Below are positions 7,813 through 13,843 of a stretch of DNA of 19,143 nucleotides, piece by piece (position 1 is the stretch's first letter; every line of letters starts with the position of its first letter). Source of the stretch: Verrucomicrobiota bacterium (GTDB lineage Bacteria > Verrucomicrobiota > Verrucomicrobiia > Limisphaerales > UBA11358); the NCBI GenBank assembly GCA_021323835.1, contig JAJPKI010000152.1, positions 1 through 19,143 on the forward strand. The letters are read 5' to 3'. Under the pieces are notes generated by a model that worked only from the letters and a program-made list of their open reading frames with translations, searched no databases and was not told the DNA's origin. Position numbers and translations under genes: made by a program.

Positions 7813-8790
7813 TCAATCTTCTGCTTTAAAAGCTCGTGAAATCAAATCTCTGACCGCTTGCTTCGGATTTTTCGCCTCGTAAAGCATCGCGTAAACTTCG
7901 TCAATGATTGGCGTCGCTACTTTTTTGACTCGCGCTAATTTGTGCGCCGATTTTGCCGTCGGATAACCTTCCGCCAATTTCGGATGCGACGCTTGAATCG
8001 CTTCCATCGTTTCGCCGCGACCGAGTCGTTCACCCAAATCGCGATTGCGGCTTTGCTTGGAAAAACAGGTCAGCATCAAATCGCCGAGGCCGCTCAAGCC
8101 GGAAAATGTCTCCGCCTGCGCGCCGCATGCCATGCCGAGACGTTTCATTTCTGCGAGTGAACGCGAAACTAAACCCGCTTTCGTATTGTCACCGAAACCA
8201 AGTCCGTCACTTACACCTGCGCCGATGGCGATGATGTTTTTCAACGCGCCGCCGTATTCGACGCCCAAAATGTCCGTGCTGCGATAAATGCGAAATTCCG
8301 GCCGATGAAAAAGTCCCTGCACCGTTTTCGCCGTCGCATCGCTTTCGCTGGCGCAAACAACCGTCGTTGGAATTCCCATCGCCACTTCGCGCGCAAAACT
8401 CGGACCGGACAACGCGGCGATGCGATTGCCCGGCGCGTGCTCGCGCAAAATTCGGCTCATCGTGTCGCCGGTTTCAAATTCAATCCCCTTCGTGACGCTG
8501 ACGAAAATCGCCGGATGACCTTTCAATTTCTTCGCCACATCGCGAAAAAATTGCGACGGAATCGCCAGCACCACGCACTCCGCGCCGCCGACAGCCTTTC
8601 CGAAATCCGTTTCCGTTTTCCAATCTTTCGGCAACGTCACGCCGGGCAGAAATTTTTCGCTGCGACCGCCTTGGATTTCCTTGAGCGTTTCGGCGTTGAT
8701 GTCCCAAAGCGTCACGGCATTGCCGTTTTCATGCAGCACTTTGGCCAGAGCCGTTCCCCACGCACCCGCGCCCAGCATCGTGATTTTCAT
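7813..8790 (-). CDS. gpsA: Glycerol-3-phosphate dehydrogenase [NAD(P)+]
   Basis: This 325-residue cytoplasmic enzyme reduces dihydroxyacetone phosphate to sn-glycerol-3-phosphate for phospholipid synthesis. The N-terminal nucleotide-binding motif is GAGAWGTA (7-14); KGIE (K101), LSGPSFAREVAMGIPT (about 127-142) and GGALKNIIAIGAG with the catalytic lysine K184 follow, then SGLSGLGDLMLTCFS in the helical C-terminal domain. The start is the ATG at 8788-8790 because GGAGGG lies six bases upstream; a longer frame to 8841 would run into the palindromic repeat. It lies 100 bases downstream of plsY on the same strand, so GpsA would make the substrate that PlsY acylates. The intervening hairpin (8814-8878) may affect the expression ratio. 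Confidence 0.97.
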   Translation of the reverse strand: MKITMLGAGAWGTALAKVLHENGNAVTLWDINAETLKEIQGGRSEKFLPGVTLPKDWKTETDFGKAVGGAECVVLAIPSQFFRDVAKKLKGHPAIFVSVTKGIEFETGDTMSRILREHAPGNRIAALSGPSFAREVAMGIPTTVVCASESDATAKTVQGLFHRPEFRIYRSTDILGVEYGGALKNIIAIGAGVSDGLGFGDNTKAGLVSRSLAEMKRLGMACGAQAETFSGLSGLGDLMLTCFSKQSRNRDLGERLGRGETMEAIQASHPKLAEGYPTAKSAHKLARVKKVATPIIDEVYAMLYEAKNPKQAVRDLISRAFKAED

Positions 8791-8796
8791 TTCGTG

Positions 8797-8802
8797 CCCT
8801 CC
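8797..8802 (-). promoter_or_regulatory. Shine-Dalgarno for gpsA
   Basis: The minus strand reads GGAGGG six bases before the ATG at 8790, one of the few strong ribosome-binding sites in the window. It fixes the gpsA start and excludes the upstream in-frame ATG at 8841. Confidence 0.75.
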
Positions 8803-8813
8803 GATTCCAATTT

Positions 8814-8878
8814 GGTGGGGCGAGAGTCCTCTCGAGCCCAAATTAAAAAGTCACGGCTCGACGGAGTCTCGCCCCACC
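8814..8878. repeat. Palindromic repeat in the plsY-gpsA spacer
   Basis: The left arm (8814-8838) starts GGTGGGGCGAGA and ends TCGAGCC; the right arm (8855-8878) is its reverse complement with one mismatch and one extra base. The arms are 24-25 bases and the loop 16 bases (8839-8854). The GC-rich arms contrast with the AT-rich loop. No T-tract follows in either direction, so a simple intrinsic terminator is unlikely. The form is that of a REP- or MITE-like dispersed palindrome; copy number elsewhere cannot be seen here. Confidence 0.8.
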
Positions 8879-8890
8879 GTTTAGTAATTT

Positions 8891-9574
8891 TCATTTGTCA
8901 CCTCCGCCAGATTTTTTGCCGAGGCGATTTTCAGTTCCTTGCATGAGTCGTTGGATGTTGGATTTGTGTTTGTAAATCGCCAGCGCACCGAGCGCCGTCG
9001 TGACGATGCCGAGAAATAAATTATGTGGCTGTAAAATCCAAACTGCCGCCGGTAATGCAATCGCCGCAAGAATCGAACTGACCGAAACATAGCGCGTCGT
9101 CAGCAATGCTAAAATGAAAATGGCGAACGCAATTCCCAGCGCAATTGGCGCGAGCGCAAGATAAACTCCCGCTGTTGTCGCAATGCCTTTGCCGCCTTTG
9201 AATTTCAACCAGCAGGTGTAATTGTGTCCGAGCACGGCAAAAATGCCGGCGATGAGGATAAAATAATTTGCGATTTTTGGTGATGGAAAGGGCATTGCAT
9301 CTGTCGTGGGATGCAATCCGTTGAATTGGTAAAAATAGCAGGTATAAATTAGCGCTGCCAAAAAACAGGCGCCGAATCCCTTCGCCGCATCCACAAGCAG
9401 CACAAAAATTCCCGCCGGTTTGCCAAGCACGCGCATCGCGTTCGTCGCGCCGATGTTGCCGCTGCCGGTTTTGCGAATGTCAATGCCCTTGGCCTTCGCG
9501 ACGAGATAACCCGTCGGAATCGAGCCGAGCAGATACGCCGCGACCGCGACGATGATGTAGCTCCAAATGGGCAC
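8891..9574 (-). CDS. plsY: Acyl-phosphate:glycerol-3-phosphate acyltransferase PlsY
   Basis: This predicted 227-residue polytopic inner-membrane enzyme transfers an acyl group from acyl-phosphate to glycerol-3-phosphate, giving lysophosphatidate. Conserved motifs are GSIPTGYLVAKAKGIDIR (17-34), GSGNIGATNAMRVLG (37-51), GHNYTCWLKFKGGKGIATTAG in the middle, and hydrophobic helices between them. The start is the GTG at 9572-9574 (Val-Pro-Ile-Trp), giving the usual short N-terminus before GSIPTG; the frame stays open to 9679, but that part would be encoded by a heptad repeat and the start of the divergent gene. No Shine-Dalgarno precedes the GTG. It is the first gene of a plsY-gpsA pair. The C-terminus NRLGKKSGGGDK is typical in being short and basic. 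Confidence 0.95.
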   Translation of the reverse strand: MPIWSYIIVAVAAYLLGSIPTGYLVAKAKGIDIRKTGSGNIGATNAMRVLGKPAGIFVLLVDAAKGFGACFLAALIYTCYFYQFNGLHPTTDAMPFPSPKIANYFILIAGIFAVLGHNYTCWLKFKGGKGIATTAGVYLALAPIALGIAFAIFILALLTTRYVSVSSILAAIALPAAVWILQPHNLFLGIVTTALGALAIYKHKSNIQRLMQGTENRLGKKSGGGDK

Positions 9575-9592
9575 GCGGCAGTTTAACGGTTC

Positions 9593-9619
9593 AAAGTTGA
9601 AAGTTGAAAGTTGAAAGTT
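9593..9619. repeat. Heptanucleotide tandem repeat (AAAGTTG)n
   Basis: Three perfect AAAGTTG units and a final AAAGTT lie between the divergent starts of plsY (9574) and the YdeI/OmdA-like gene (9633). On the minus strand it reads as CAACTTT repeats upstream of plsY, as in the degenerate copy in front of hisJ (4280-4300). Confidence 0.85.
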
Positions 9620-9632
9620 ATAGTCGTGGCAA

Positions 9633-10139
9633 ATGAGCCGATTGCGATTCCGCGCCGTCATTGAAATCAACAACATCAATCCCTACGTGCTCGTCAGCGC
9701 GCGGCGCGCGGCGCAAATCCAAAAAGGCTGGCGCAAGCCGATGCCCGTCCGCGTGCGCGTGAATGGCAAACCGGAAAAACCGTGGCGCATCAACCTGATG
9801 CCGATTGGCGACGGAAGTTTTTATCTTTATCTGCACGGCAATGTCCGCAAGGCATCGCAGACCAAAGTGGGCGACGCAGTGACGGTGGAATTGGAATTTG
9901 ATGCCGAATATAAAAGCGGCCCGGCGCATCCGATGCCGTCGTGGTTCAAAAGTGCGCTCGACAAAAATCAAAAGGCGAAGCAGGCATGGAGCCAATTGAT
10001 TCCAAGCCGGCAAAAGGAAATTCTGCGTTACTTTTCATGGCTGAAATCGCGTGAAGCGCAAATGCGAAATTGCGAGCGGGCAATTCATGTTTTGTCCGGC
10101 GGCAAAGCGCGATTTATGGGCAGGTCGTGGAACGATTAG
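9633..10139 (+). CDS. DUF1905 / YdeI-OmdA family protein
   Basis: This 168-residue protein has two recognisable parts. Residues about 5-95 (RAVIEINNINPYVLVSARRA to VGDAVTVELEFD) fit DUF1905, a small beta domain; residues about 108-160 (LDKNQKAKQAWSQLIPSRQKEILRYFSWLKSREAQMRN) fit the YdeI/OmpD-associated (OmdA) helical domain. Members have been linked to bacteriocin or antimicrobial-peptide tolerance, but the mechanism is not established. There is no signal peptide or membrane helix. The ATG at 9633 is the first in frame and gives an N-terminus usual for the family; no Shine-Dalgarno is evident. It is divergent from plsY across 58 bases that hold the heptad repeat, and its stop lies 10 bases before the shared leader repeat of the next gene. 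Confidence 0.8.
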   Translation: MSRLRFRAVIEINNINPYVLVSARRAAQIQKGWRKPMPVRVRVNGKPEKPWRINLMPIGDGSFYLYLHGNVRKASQTKVGDAVTVELEFDAEYKSGPAHPMPSWFKSALDKNQKAKQAWSQLIPSRQKEILRYFSWLKSREAQMRNCERAIHVLSGGKARFMGRSWND

Positions 10140-10148
10140 AATTTGGTC

Positions 10149-10189
10149 TGGACAAAATTTTTTGACAGGCGCAGAGTCAATTTTGTGAA
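10149..10189 (+). repeat. Leader repeat, copy A, ahead of lipoprotein gene
   Basis: This roughly 40-base segment begins TGGACAAAATTTTT and continues with GACAGG, GTCAATTT and GTGAA. It aligns with 12946-12985 at about 85% identity by eye with one single-base gap. It can fold: ACAAAATT (10152-10159) pairs perfectly with AATTTTGT (10179-10186), and GAC (10164-10166) with GTC (10176-10178), which would place the GTG start at 10185 in the stem. In the frame that is open in copy B, copy A has CTG in place of ATG and an internal TGA, so here it is not coding in that frame. Confidence 0.75.
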
Positions 10190-10613
10190 AAGCATTGTGA
10201 AAAGTTTTTTGGTGACAGCATTCAATATTTTAATTGTTTTATTTGGATTGTTACTCGCTGGCTGTGCAAATCCAAAAGTTGTGCAAATTTCGCCAGGGGT
10301 TTATCAATTATCTCGTGACGATCACGGAGGTATTTTTGGAAATGAGGAACGCTTAAAAGCTAACGTGATTCGCGACGCCAATAAGTTTGCCGAGAGTCAA
10401 GGCAAAGTTGCGATTCCAATATCCGCGAGAGCACATCCCGTAGGAATTTTAGGTGATTGGGCTTCCTTTGAATACAATTTTGAAGTTGTAGACACAAATA
10501 ATCTCGAAGCGCACACACCAAAGGTATTGGTGGTAACAGATTCAAAAAGCAGTCCGGAATTTCGAAGCCTCGGCGGAAAAGATATTTTTTACGTTGCTCA
10601 GCCTGTGAAATAA
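10185..10613 (+). CDS. Uncharacterised lipoprotein (YQLSR..GGIFGN type)
   Basis: This predicted 142-residue lipoprotein has a lysine-containing N-terminus, a hydrophobic helix and the lipobox LLAGC with the lipidated cysteine at C27. The mature part contains VYQLSRDDHGGIFGNEERLKANVIRDANKFAESQGKVAIPIS and ASFEYNFEVVD; I recognise this as a recurring hypothetical lipoprotein pattern in Gram-negative bacteria but know no function. I start it at GTG 10185, in the right arm of the leader repeat; GTG 10197 is an alternative, and the frame is open back to a TTG at 10143. Base composition is visibly richer in A+T than the flanking genes, suggesting acquisition. It stands alone between the YdeI-like gene and the oxidoreductase-lpxB pair, and shares its leader with the lipoprotein gene at 12945. 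Confidence 0.8.
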   Translation: MKSIVKSFLVTAFNILIVLFGLLLAGCANPKVVQISPGVYQLSRDDHGGIFGNEERLKANVIRDANKFAESQGKVAIPISARAHPVGILGDWASFEYNFEVVDTNNLEAHTPKVLVVTDSKSSPEFRSLGGKDIFYVAQPVK

Positions 10614-10682
10614 ACATATGGCTAAATTTTTGCCCAGACATTTCTGATTTCCGTTTCCGTTGTTCACTGGCAAACTGCGCCC

Positions 10683-11723
10683 GTGGCAAATTCAAATCAG
10701 AAAATTCGCGTGGCCGTGCTCGGCACCGGCTCGCTCGGTCAACATCACGCACGCATTTATTCCGAACTCGAAAAGGCCGGCTTCGTCCAATTCGCCGGCG
10801 TGTTCGATTCGCATACTGACGCCGCCAAGAAAATTGCCGCGAAGCACAACGCGAACGTTTTCAATTCCATTGCCGAAGCTGCCGCCAATTCCGACGCGCT
10901 GAACATTGTCACGCCCACGACCACGCATTTCGACATCGCCAAACAATTGCTCGCGCAGGGCAAACACGTCCTCGTCGAGAAACCGATGACCGACAATTCC
11001 GCGCAGGCCGCCGAATTGATTCAGATTGCGCAGCAAAAGAATTGTGTGCTGCAAGTCGGCCATGTCGAGCGGTTCAATCCCGTTTTTAATTTTCTCCAAA
11101 GCGCCGCGCCCGAGCCGCGCTTCATCGAGTGCCATCGCCTCTCGCCGTTTCCCGCGCGTTCCACCGACATCGGCGTCGTGCTCGATTTGATGATTCACGA
11201 CCTCGACGTCGTGCTCGCGTTCGTGAAATCGCCCGTCGCGAGCGTGGACGGCGTGGGCATTCCGGTTTTGAGCAAGAGCGAGGACATCGCGAATGCGCGT
11301 TTAAAATTTGCGAACGGTTGCGTTGCGAATCTGACCGTCAGCCGCGTCAGTCCCGAGCGCATGAGAAAAATCCGCGTATTCAGCGGCGGCACGACCACGC
11401 CGAGCTACGTCTCGCTCGATTATGCCAAGCAGGAAGGATTTATTTATCGCACCGCGCGCGATGATGAATGGGAAAGTTCTGCGTTCAGAAAGCTCATGGC
11501 GCTGGCGGGCAGCCACGCGACGGTGGTCAGCGAATTCATGGGAAAGAAAATCGTGCGCGAACCCGTGCCAATTGTGAAGGATGAGCCGCTGAAATTGGAA
11601 CTGCAACATTTCATCGAATGCGTCCACGAAAAACAAACGCCGTTGGTCAGCGGTGAATCCGCCAAACGCGCGCTGGATTTGGCGTTTGAAATTACGAGGC
11701 AGATTCAGAATCAAAAAGTTTGA
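10683..11723 (+). CDS. Gfo/Idh/MocA family oxidoreductase, coupled to lpxB
   Basis: This 346-residue NAD(P)-dependent sugar dehydrogenase has an N-terminal Rossmann domain (VAVLGTGSLGQHHARIY, glycine motif 14-19), the family EKP motif (E99-K100-P101), QVGHVERFNPVF (about 124-134), and DLMIHDLDVV with a likely catalytic H172. The C-terminal alpha/beta domain follows. The start is GTG at 10683; no Shine-Dalgarno is obvious. Its TGA overlaps the TTG start of lpxB (TTGA at 11720-11723), so the two are translationally coupled. Its substrate is probably a UDP-amino sugar of the lipid A pathway; a GnnA-like UDP-GlcNAc 3-dehydrogenase is one specific possibility, known from bacteria with 2,3-diamino lipid A. 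No GnnB-type aminotransferase is in the window, so that role remains an inference from context. Confidence 0.88.
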   Translation: MANSNQKIRVAVLGTGSLGQHHARIYSELEKAGFVQFAGVFDSHTDAAKKIAAKHNANVFNSIAEAAANSDALNIVTPTTTHFDIAKQLLAQGKHVLVEKPMTDNSAQAAELIQIAQQKNCVLQVGHVERFNPVFNFLQSAAPEPRFIECHRLSPFPARSTDIGVVLDLMIHDLDVVLAFVKSPVASVDGVGIPVLSKSEDIANARLKFANGCVANLTVSRVSPERMRKIRVFSGGTTTPSYVSLDYAKQEGFIYRTARDDEWESSAFRKLMALAGSHATVVSEFMGKKIVREPVPIVKDEPLKLELQHFIECVHEKQTPLVSGESAKRALDLAFEITRQIQNQKV

Positions 11724-12922
11724 AACCAAAAACGTTCATGCTCATTGCCGGTGAGGCGAGCGGGGATTTGCTCGCGGCGGAATTGGTTTCCGCGCTGCGC
11801 GCTCAATCGCCGGACGCCAAATTCATTGGCGCGGGCGGCGCGAAGATGTCCGCCGCCGGAGTCGAGCTGGCGTTCGACATGACGAAGCACGCGGTCGTGG
11901 GTTTTACGGACGTGCTGAAAAATTATTTCAAGTTTCAACGGCTGTTCAATCAATTGCGCGCGCTGGCCATCGAACGCAAGCCTGACGCCGTCATCGGCGT
12001 GGATTACGGCGGATTCAATTTGCACTTCGGTCGCACCATCAAAGAATTGACGCGTTACGATTACAGCGATTGGAATCCGAAAATCATTCAATTCGTTTCG
12101 CCGCAGGTTTGGGCGTCGCGTCCGGGACGAGCGGATTCGCTGGCGCGCAATTACGATTTGTTGTTGAGCATTTTTCCGTTCGAAAAAAAATGGTATGCGA
12201 AGCGCGTGCCGAATTTGAAGGTGGAATTTGTCGGGCATCCGATGATTGATAGAGTTGGTAGGAGCCGAGGTAACGAGGCTCAAACTAAATCAGAGCCTCC
12301 TCACGTCGGCTCCTACAAAATTTTATTGCTTCCCGGCAGTCGCAAAAGTGAATTGCAAAAACATTCGTGGGTCATTTTATCGGCGTTGAAATTGATTCAA
12401 GAAAAATTGCCAAACTTAAAAGCGAAAATGGTTTTGCCAAATGAAGAATTGGCGAAAACAGTTTCGATAGAATTGGAATTGATTGAAAAATTGGATTCGG
12501 CTTTCAATTCAGGGCAGGTTTTTCGAAAGCCCGAAATTCAAATCGGCAATCTGCCGGACGCGCTCGCGCAGGCGGACGTGGCCATCGCTTCGACGGGCAC
12601 GGTGACGATGGAGTGCGCGTTTTTCGGCGTGCCGACGGTGACGCTCTACAAAACGTCGTGGCTGACATACGAAATCGGCAAACGGCTCGTGACAGTGAAT
12701 TCGTTGACGATGCCGAATCTGATGGCGGGCGAGGAAGTTTATCCGGAATTCATTCAAGATGCGGCGACGCCGGAAAACATCTCGCGCGCGGCATTGGAAT
12801 TGTTGCAGAACGAACCGCGCCGGATAAAAATCAAATCGCAATTGGAGAAAATTGTTTCATCGCTTGGCGAACCGGGCGCGGCTAATCGCGCGGCGGCGGC
12901 AATTTTAAGTTTGTTCAAATGA
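11720..12922 (+). CDS. lpxB: Lipid-A-disaccharide synthase
   Basis: This 400-residue GT19 enzyme condenses UDP-diacylglucosamine with lipid X to give the lipid A disaccharide, at the cytoplasmic face of the inner membrane. Signatures are AGEASGD (10-16), the VVGFTDVL region, FVSPQVWASRPGR, EFVGHPMID (about 169-177), ILLLPGSRKSE, and STGTVTMECAFFGVPTVTLY. The start is TTG at 11720, overlapping the previous stop; ATG at 11738 would give MLIAGEASGD, too short but not impossible. The linker between FVGHP and LLPGSR (about residues 180-199) is encoded almost wholly by a palindromic repeat (12258-12316); by comparison with E. coli LpxB from memory the linker length is normal, so the repeat seems to have replaced rather than lengthened it. 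It shows the organism makes lipopolysaccharide. The stop lies in the left arm of an inverted repeat. Confidence 0.95.
   Translation: MKPKTFMLIAGEASGDLLAAELVSALRAQSPDAKFIGAGGAKMSAAGVELAFDMTKHAVVGFTDVLKNYFKFQRLFNQLRALAIERKPDAVIGVDYGGFNLHFGRTIKELTRYDYSDWNPKIIQFVSPQVWASRPGRADSLARNYDLLLSIFPFEKKWYAKRVPNLKVEFVGHPMIDRVGRSRGNEAQTKSEPPHVGSYKILLLPGSRKSELQKHSWVILSALKLIQEKLPNLKAKMVLPNEELAKTVSIELELIEKLDSAFNSGQVFRKPEIQIGNLPDALAQADVAIASTGTVTMECAFFGVPTVTLYKTSWLTYEIGKRLVTVNSLTMPNLMAGEEVYPEFIQDAATPENISRAALELLQNEPRRIKIKSQLEKIVSSLGEPGAANRAAAAILSLFK
12258..12316. repeat. Palindromic repeat in frame inside lpxB
   Basis: The left arm 12258-12281 (starts GTAGGAGCCGA, ends AGGCTC) and right arm 12293-12316 (ends GTCGGCTCCTAC) are reverse complements at 21 of 24 positions, around an 11-base AT-rich loop (12282-12292). 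It is read without stop codons in the lpxB frame and gives a hydrophilic stretch of about 20 residues including GRSRGNEAQTK and PPHVGSY. The sequence differs from the 8814-8878 palindrome, so it is a second repeat type. In-frame palindromic repeats of this kind recall Rickettsia palindromic elements. Confidence 0.85.
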
Positions 12923-12938
12923 AATTGTCGCGCGAAGG
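12909..12938 (+). repeat. Left arm of long-range inverted repeat
   Basis: Bases 12917-12938 are the perfect reverse complement of 13767-13788 (22 of 22); the match extends outward to 12909-12938 against 13767-13796 at 27 of 30. The core reads GAAATTGTCGCGCGAAGG. It covers the lpxB stop (12920-12922) and supplies most of the Shine-Dalgarno of the next gene. Confidence 0.85.
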
Positions 12939-12939
12939 A
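12934..12939 (+). promoter_or_regulatory. Shine-Dalgarno for the YceK-like gene
   Basis: GAAGGA lies five bases before the ATG at 12945 and supports that start over the in-frame GTG at 12981. Most of it falls in the left arm of the inverted repeat. Confidence 0.55.
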
Positions 12940-12944
12940 TTTTT

Positions 12945-13295
12945 ATGGACAAAATTTTTCGGCAGGAGCAATGTCAATTTGTGAAGGTTACTCAATTAAT
13001 GTTCGGCATCTTATTAGCGGCAATCTGTTCCGGTTGTGGCACTATAGCAAGTCATGATGACCAAGAAGTCTCAGGTGGCGTATATCATGGTGTCTATCGA
13101 GGTGTCCGTGCAGATTGGCAGTGGATAGCCCATCCTGAACCGGAAACTGAGCTTGGCGTGCCTTTTTACTGCTTTGATGTGCCATTTTCGTTTGTTGCTG
13201 ATACGTTTTACTTGCCTTTTGATACAATAACCGTCATGGAAAAATCTGACGCAAAGACAAACATCGCGCCGGAGCCAGCTTCTACTGCGCATTGA
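12945..13295 (+). CDS. YceK/YidQ-like lipoprotein
   Basis: This 116-residue small lipoprotein has a hydrophobic signal (LMFGILLAAICSGC) with a predicted lipidated cysteine at C31; the lipobox ICSGC has cysteine where leucine is usual. The mature part has GVYRGVRADWQWI and VPFYCFDVPFSFVADTFYLPFD, matching the YceK/YidQ pattern of a 'GVRxD' motif followed by 'LDxPxSxxxDTxxLPxD'. The family's function is unknown. The start ATG 12945 has a good Shine-Dalgarno (12934-12939); GTG 12981 is the alternative that parallels the start used by the lipoprotein gene at 10185. With the ATG start, the leader repeat is translated as MDKIFRQEQCQFVK. Base composition is richer in A+T than in lpxB. It is followed after 14 bases by a membrane-protein gene, and both lie inside the 12909-13796 inverted repeat. 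Confidence 0.8.
   Translation: MDKIFRQEQCQFVKVTQLMFGILLAAICSGCGTIASHDDQEVSGGVYHGVYRGVRADWQWIAHPEPETELGVPFYCFDVPFSFVADTFYLPFDTITVMEKSDAKTNIAPEPASTAH
12946..12985 (+). repeat. Leader repeat, copy B
   Basis: This begins TGGACAAAATTTTT and continues CGGCAGGAGCAATG, GTCAATTT and GTGAA, aligning with 10149-10189. Copy B is open in the frame starting at ATG 12945, whereas copy A is not. The pairing seen in copy A is partly kept: ACAAAATT (12949-12956) can pair with AATTTGT (12976-12982) with a one-base bulge. Confidence 0.75.
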
Positions 13296-13309
13296 GTTAT
13301 TTGTAAAAT

Positions 13310-13744
13310 ATGACAATCCTGCGATTCATATTTCTATGGTTGGGAATAGTGACAGCGTTTGCGCTGATTGGATGGTTCCTTGATGAATTTTCAGGTTGCG
13401 AAACGGCAGTATTATTTGCGGCGGTCGGAATGGGTGTCGCATCTTTTATTGTCGTCGGTTTAATTTTATTTAGAAATATCCGTTCTAATCGGTTGGCAAA
13501 GGACTTTGCCACAACATTACTCTTTGTTTTTGGAATTATTTCAATTGTTATTCCCGGATTTATTGTTTTTTTGGTTAGGCGCGCTACGCAATACAGTAGC
13601 GGAGATTATGAAAAGGGAATCCATTTATTTCAAGGAGAGCAAGCAATGTCGGAAATTGTTGCGCCCGGTATTACATTTTTGATAGTTGCTTGTATTTTCA
13701 TTGTGTTTCTCATTTGCATATTTAAGGTGAAACGCACAGGCTAA
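13310..13744 (+). CDS. Four-helix membrane protein of unknown function
   Basis: I do not recognise this 144-residue protein. Hydrophobic segments lie at about 4-22, 33-54, 67-90 and 120-140, so it is predicted to be an inner-membrane protein with four helices. A short basic loop (RNIRSNRLAK, about 55-64) lies between helices two and three, and a polar stretch (RRATQYSSGDYEKGIHLFQGEQ, broken here by no motif I know) between three and four. It starts 14 bases after the YceK-like lipoprotein gene with no visible Shine-Dalgarno, so co-translation is plausible. Base composition is strikingly A+T-rich next to the HIT and phoH genes. Gene position inside the 12909-13796 inverted repeat suggests it arrived with its neighbour. 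The open frame is long and its hydrophobic pattern coherent, so it is probably real. Confidence 0.65.
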   Translation: MTILRFIFLWLGIVTAFALIGWFLDEFSGCETAVLFAAVGMGVASFIVVGLILFRNIRSNRLAKDFATTLLFVFGIISIVIPGFIVFLVRRATQYSSGDYEKGIHLFQGEQAMSEIVAPGITFLIVACIFIVFLICIFKVKRTG

Positions 13745-13766
13745 ATTTCCTTCGCATTCTTCACGC

Positions 13767-13796
13767 CCTTCGCGCGACAATTTCATTTCCGCAAAC
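13767..13796 (-). repeat. Right arm of long-range inverted repeat
   Basis: This is the reverse complement of 12909-12938, with a perfect 22-base core at 13767-13788. On the minus strand the copy continues into a second GCGAAGG 18 bases further on, then GAAATTTAG near 13742; the left arm could derive from such a copy by deletion between the two GCGAAGG units. It fills much of the 99-base spacer before the HIT gene, in which I see no other feature. Confidence 0.85.
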
Positions 13797-13843
13797 GCAC
13801 AAAAATCATTTCCTTTATTCGCCGCGCATTTTAACTTTTCCGC

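Noticed and set aside
10162..10190. TTGACA -35 promoter box in leader copy A
   Set aside because: At 17 bases spacing the next hexamer is GTGAAA, not a -10 box, and copy B lacks TTGACA, so a sigma-70 promoter is not supported.
13745..13843. Possible CRISPR-like or tandem repeat from CTTCGC units
   Set aside because: The units are few, degenerate and without spacers; the inverted copy at 12917 explains the signal better.
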